Shown here: in pieces, positions 61,391 to 64,000 of the stretch
How the letters are laid out: each line of letters begins with the position of its first letter
Numbering within the stretch: the first letter of the stretch is position 1
Assembly (NCBI GenBank): GCA_020628855.1
Contig: JAHDEL010000007.1
Location: 58,783 to 122,782, forward strand
Direction of reading: 5' to 3'
DNA: 64,000 nucleotides
DNA from: Saprospiraceae bacterium
Lineage (GTDB): Bacteria; Bacteroidota; Bacteroidia; Chitinophagales; Saprospiraceae
Made by a program: the position numbers and the translations under genes
Notes under the pieces: generated by a model
What the model was told of the DNA's origin: nothing
What the model saw: only the letters and a program-made list of their open reading frames with translations
Databases searched by the model: none

Positions 61391-63802
61391 ATGAAGACAA
61401 CTCTACCTCATTTTTTCATTTTGCTTTCTTTGGTTTTTATGTGTAGGAATACTCTTGCTCAAGAGTTTGTCACCGAAGTGCTCAATGTTAATCATGTATT
61501 CACCAAGCTGAATAGCGATGGTTCGATGTATAATACAGAGAATCAAGATGGTGCTTTTATTGTCCCAAATATTGGCGATCTTAACAAAGCTAGTACGTTA
61601 TTTACTGGAAATTTATGGATGGCTGGAATAGATGATGGTCTGAACCTAAATGCTTCTTATGGTGCCTTTGTAAACAATTCGTACACCCCAGGTATGCTTG
61701 ATCAAATTACTGGAGAACCTCATGATGATCCTCTGATGTCTCAAGACAGAGTGTGGAATATATCCAAATCAAATATAGAATTACACTTTGCTCAATTAGC
61801 ATTAGGAAAAACTGAGGGATTGGATAGAGATATTATGGAATGGCCAGCAAAGGGGAATCCACACTATAATGGCCTAATGGATGATAGGGATGGTGCTCCC
61901 TTTGTTGATTCTGATAACGACGGCATCTATAATCCACTAATTGGAGATTTTCCTAACATCAATTCTGATATTGACAATGTTGTTCCAGATCAAATGCTCT
62001 TGGCAGTTACTAATGATAAAGCAATGAATGTATTCAACCCATTGGGTGTAGAAATTTATACGATGCTGTATGCTTTCTATTGTGAAGAGAATGAGGATGT
62101 GAATAACTCTGTATTTCAAAAGCATTTGATCTATAATAGATCAGAATCGAATTATACACCTTTTAGATTGGGTCTGTTTTTTGATCCAGATCTTGGTTGT
62201 TCTGAAGATGATTATATAGGATGTGATACGACTGCCAATCTTTTTTATATCTACAACCAAGACGAGGTAGATGGTGATGCAGCAAATCTCTGTACTACAG
62301 GAGCATCCACATTCGAAGACAGTCCAGTCCATATTACTAAGTTATTATCTGGTGAGCTTTCCTCTTTTATGTATTATGGGAGAAGTGGTTTTGGAGTGGG
62401 GACTATTCCGTCAGAAGGAGTGGAAGTAAATACGCCATCTCATATTTTTAATTTGTGTGGTGGGGTTTGGGCTAATGGAATTCATTTGACGCAAGGAGGA
62501 AGTGGATATAATCCAGGTAGTGTGGATAGTACAAAACATGCCTTTCATGGTAATATCAATGACCTGAATTCATGGACCATGATAAATGAAGAAACATCAA
62601 GTGATGACTTTAGAGTTTTGGCAGGTTTACACTTTCAAAACCTGCTTTCTCAGGAGTGTTTGGAGGTAGATTTAGTGCACACTTATGTGCAATCAGACAA
62701 TCATGATCATCTTCAAACAATTGATCTAGCAAAGGAGAAAGCAAGCATTGTTGAAGATTTCTACTTTGGAGACTTCACTAGTTGTTCGCAAATTGCATCC
62801 TGCAATACAGTTGATTGTCTTGCCCCAGGTGATGTGAACAATAATGAAAAGGTGGAAAGAACAGATTTTATGTTATTATCAGCAGCACTGAATAAAGCAG
62901 GAGGTTTTGAGAGCCCAAGGTCTTTCATATCTGATTTGTGGAAGCTGTATGAAGCAGGAGAACGTAATGAAGAATTGAGCAATGGGGTTAATTTTATTCA
63001 TGCAGATTGTAATGGAGATGGTTTAATTACTTCAGATGATTTTGATGCAATTCATAAAAATGCAGGTATTGCAACACAGTTTTATGATAGTCATGAAGAG
63101 AATTGTGTTCCATACGAAGGAGGAGGGAGGTTTGTGCTTGATCCATTTTTCCCAGCTATTCAGAGTACAGATAGCTTCTATCTTACTTCCACTTTGGGTA
63201 TTGAAAATTTTGAGTCCATCTATTGTTTGAGTTTTAACTTAAGCTATGATGCTGCAATGACATTACCAGAGGGACAAGAATCTCTGTTTTTAGCAGGTTT
63301 TGGTATTGGCTCGCCGAATTTCTCTTTGGTTCAAACATCTCAAGGGAGGGAAGAATTAACATTTAGATTAAGTGATCAAGGTGATGTGGATGTGGAGTTT
63401 CAGCAGTGCTTTCTTGGTATTAAATTAACAGGTGAAAGCAACCTTGCCAATACAAAGATTCGGATCCATGACATACTAATTATGGATTATGATGAGAATT
63501 TTTACTGTATGGATGATACGGAATTCATCATCGACTTTACTGATGTTAGTTCAGTGGAGGAGTTAGATAGGGCTGATTTCCAAGTATTTCCTAACCCAGC
63601 ATCAAATCGGATAAACCTATTAACGAATTCAAGAATATCAAGGTACCAATTATTCGATATTTCTGGAAGACTTGTTTTGAATGGGGATCAGAAAGACTCC
63701 AATGTTATTGACATCTCCACGCTTAAGCAAGGTGTGTACTTTCTGGAGTGTTTGACTGTTGAAAATAAGCGCTACAAAAAACGTATTGTAATTAGTAGAT
63801 AG
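61391..63802 (+). CDS. Large T9SS-secreted protein, paralogue of the 55.5-57.8 kb protein
   Basis: The 803-residue protein has a signal peptide (about 1-24), DSDNDGIYNPLIGDFPN (about 178), a dockerin-like HADCNGDGLITSDDF (about 540) and a C-terminal T9SS type A domain (VFPNPASNRINL). It is colinear with the protein at 55455-57839, sharing VWNISKSNIE, the WPAKGNP block, GSGYNPGSVDSTKHAF and LAPGDVNNNEKVERTD. The pair arose by duplication and flanks lipoproteins and the sigma operon. Confidence 0.87.
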   Translation: MKTTLPHFFILLSLVFMCRNTLAQEFVTEVLNVNHVFTKLNSDGSMYNTENQDGAFIVPNIGDLNKASTLFTGNLWMAGIDDGLNLNASYGAFVNNSYTPGMLDQITGEPHDDPLMSQDRVWNISKSNIELHFAQLALGKTEGLDRDIMEWPAKGNPHYNGLMDDRDGAPFVDSDNDGIYNPLIGDFPNINSDIDNVVPDQMLLAVTNDKAMNVFNPLGVEIYTMLYAFYCEENEDVNNSVFQKHLIYNRSESNYTPFRLGLFFDPDLGCSEDDYIGCDTTANLFYIYNQDEVDGDAANLCTTGASTFEDSPVHITKLLSGELSSFMYYGRSGFGVGTIPSEGVEVNTPSHIFNLCGGVWANGIHLTQGGSGYNPGSVDSTKHAFHGNINDLNSWTMINEETSSDDFRVLAGLHFQNLLSQECLEVDLVHTYVQSDNHDHLQTIDLAKEKASIVEDFYFGDFTSCSQIASCNTVDCLAPGDVNNNEKVERTDFMLLSAALNKAGGFESPRSFISDLWKLYEAGERNEELSNGVNFIHADCNGDGLITSDDFDAIHKNAGIATQFYDSHEENCVPYEGGGRFVLDPFFPAIQSTDSFYLTSTLGIENFESIYCLSFNLSYDAAMTLPEGQESLFLAGFGIGSPNFSLVQTSQGREELTFRLSDQGDVDVEFQQCFLGIKLTGESNLANTKIRIHDILIMDYDENFYCMDDTEFIIDFTDVSSVEELDRADFQVFPNPASNRINLLTNSRISRYQLFDISGRLVLNGDQKDSNVIDISTLKQGVYFLECLTVENKRYKKRIVISR

Positions 63803-63804
63803 CA

Positions 63805-64000
63805 TCACTCATCCTTTGTGACTCGAATAATTTGTTCATTACAATTCACTTCATCCTTCTCTCTAATTTTCTTTCGAATCTGTAGCTCTGGCTTGCCATT
63901 GAGAGAAACCTCTCCATTTTTGATCATGATTTTAGCATGACCACCAGTCTGCGCGAGACCAGTAATTTTCAAGAGCTTATTCAGTTCAATAAATGCTTCT
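63805..64000 (-). CDS. S4-domain RNA-binding protein (YbcJ-like), C-terminal part; start outside window
   Basis: The minus-strand frame is open to the right edge and encodes at least 65 residues ending in TGA at 63805. Residues such as FIELNKLLKITGLAQTGGHAK, IMIKNGEVSLNGKPELQIRKKI (in short: KNGEVSLNGKPELQIRKK) match the S4-like YbcJ family, with the typical KLL..TG..GG.AK and V.VNG....R.R..G pattern. These are small RNA-binding proteins of unclear role. Convergent with the preceding T9SS gene. Confidence 0.82.
   Translation of the reverse strand, partial: EAFIELNKLLKITGLAQTGGHAKIMIKNGEVSLNGKPELQIRKKIREKDEVNCNEQIIRVTKDE

Noticed and set aside
1..64000. tRNA, rRNA, CRISPR arrays, transposases or phage genes
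   Set aside because: I looked for T-loop signatures, regular spaced repeats, and DDE or integrase motifs, and found none.

Overview
The window reads as chromosomal DNA of a low-GC member of Bacteroidota, most like Saprospiria. The evidence is the set of lineage-typical families: large secreted proteins ending in type IX secretion (T9SS) type A sorting domains, SdrD-like repeats, a 3-coathanger-stack protein, DUF1501, DUF5777 and DUF5689 proteins, a TonB receptor with a carboxypeptidase-like N-terminal domain, and promoters of the TAnnTTTG type. Coding density is high: no gene-free stretch exceeds about 260 bases. I found no tRNA, rRNA, CRISPR array, insertion sequence or prophage.

Layout. 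1-9.3 kb: a DUF1501 tail, secreted T9SS-type proteins, an M14 carboxypeptidase, a rhodanese lipoprotein, a barrel protein and YceI. 9.5-12.8 kb: SRPBCC protein, tpiA (antisense), alanine dehydrogenase. 12.9-24.1 kb: a 1256-residue propeller protein, a tRNA methyltransferase, then a DUF5689 lipoprotein and TonB receptor facing a secreted nuclease and a helicase. 24.1-35.7 kb: a stress regulon with universal stress proteins (USP), CBS proteins, Hsp20, an AhpD-like protein and a barrel, built around a histidine kinase and a receiver-CRP/FNR fusion regulator. 35.9-41.6 kb: pgk and gapA, a cytochrome/monooxygenase-like protein with its redoxin, and a bacilliredoxin. 41.7-49.6 kb: DUF5777 barrel, diheme cytochrome, and a SpoIIM-DUF4129-DUF4350-MoxR-DUF58 operon. 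50.2-55.4 kb: a CBS protein, a DUF692 (MNIO) enzyme with a Cys-rich secreted peptide, and a split Fe-S oxidoreductase. 55.4-64 kb: two paralogous T9SS proteins flanking lipoproteins and an ECF sigma module.

Two observations stand out. First, four leftward promoters in the stress region (at about 26.0, 28.1, 33.1 and 35.7 kb) share one architecture: two CRP/FNR-type palindromes TGA-N6-TCA separated by exactly 10 bases, followed after exactly 23 bases by a TAnnTTTG-like -7 box. This places the proximal site near -41, as at class II CRP/FNR promoters. The likely regulator is the receiver-CRP fusion encoded in the middle of the cluster. Second, at 50.3-51.6 kb a two-gene unit encodes a 65-residue exported peptide with a C-terminal C-x6-C-x2-C stretch and an overlapping MNIO enzyme with an extra C-terminal domain. 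This is a candidate, possibly undescribed, Cys-modified RiPP system.

Several genes lack an ATG at the usable start and appear to begin with TTG or GTG, often overlapping the preceding stop codon (trmN6-like gene, helicase, redoxin, SpoIIM, DUF58, ECF sigma factor, MNIO). All functional statements rest on motif recognition and context; no database search was run.
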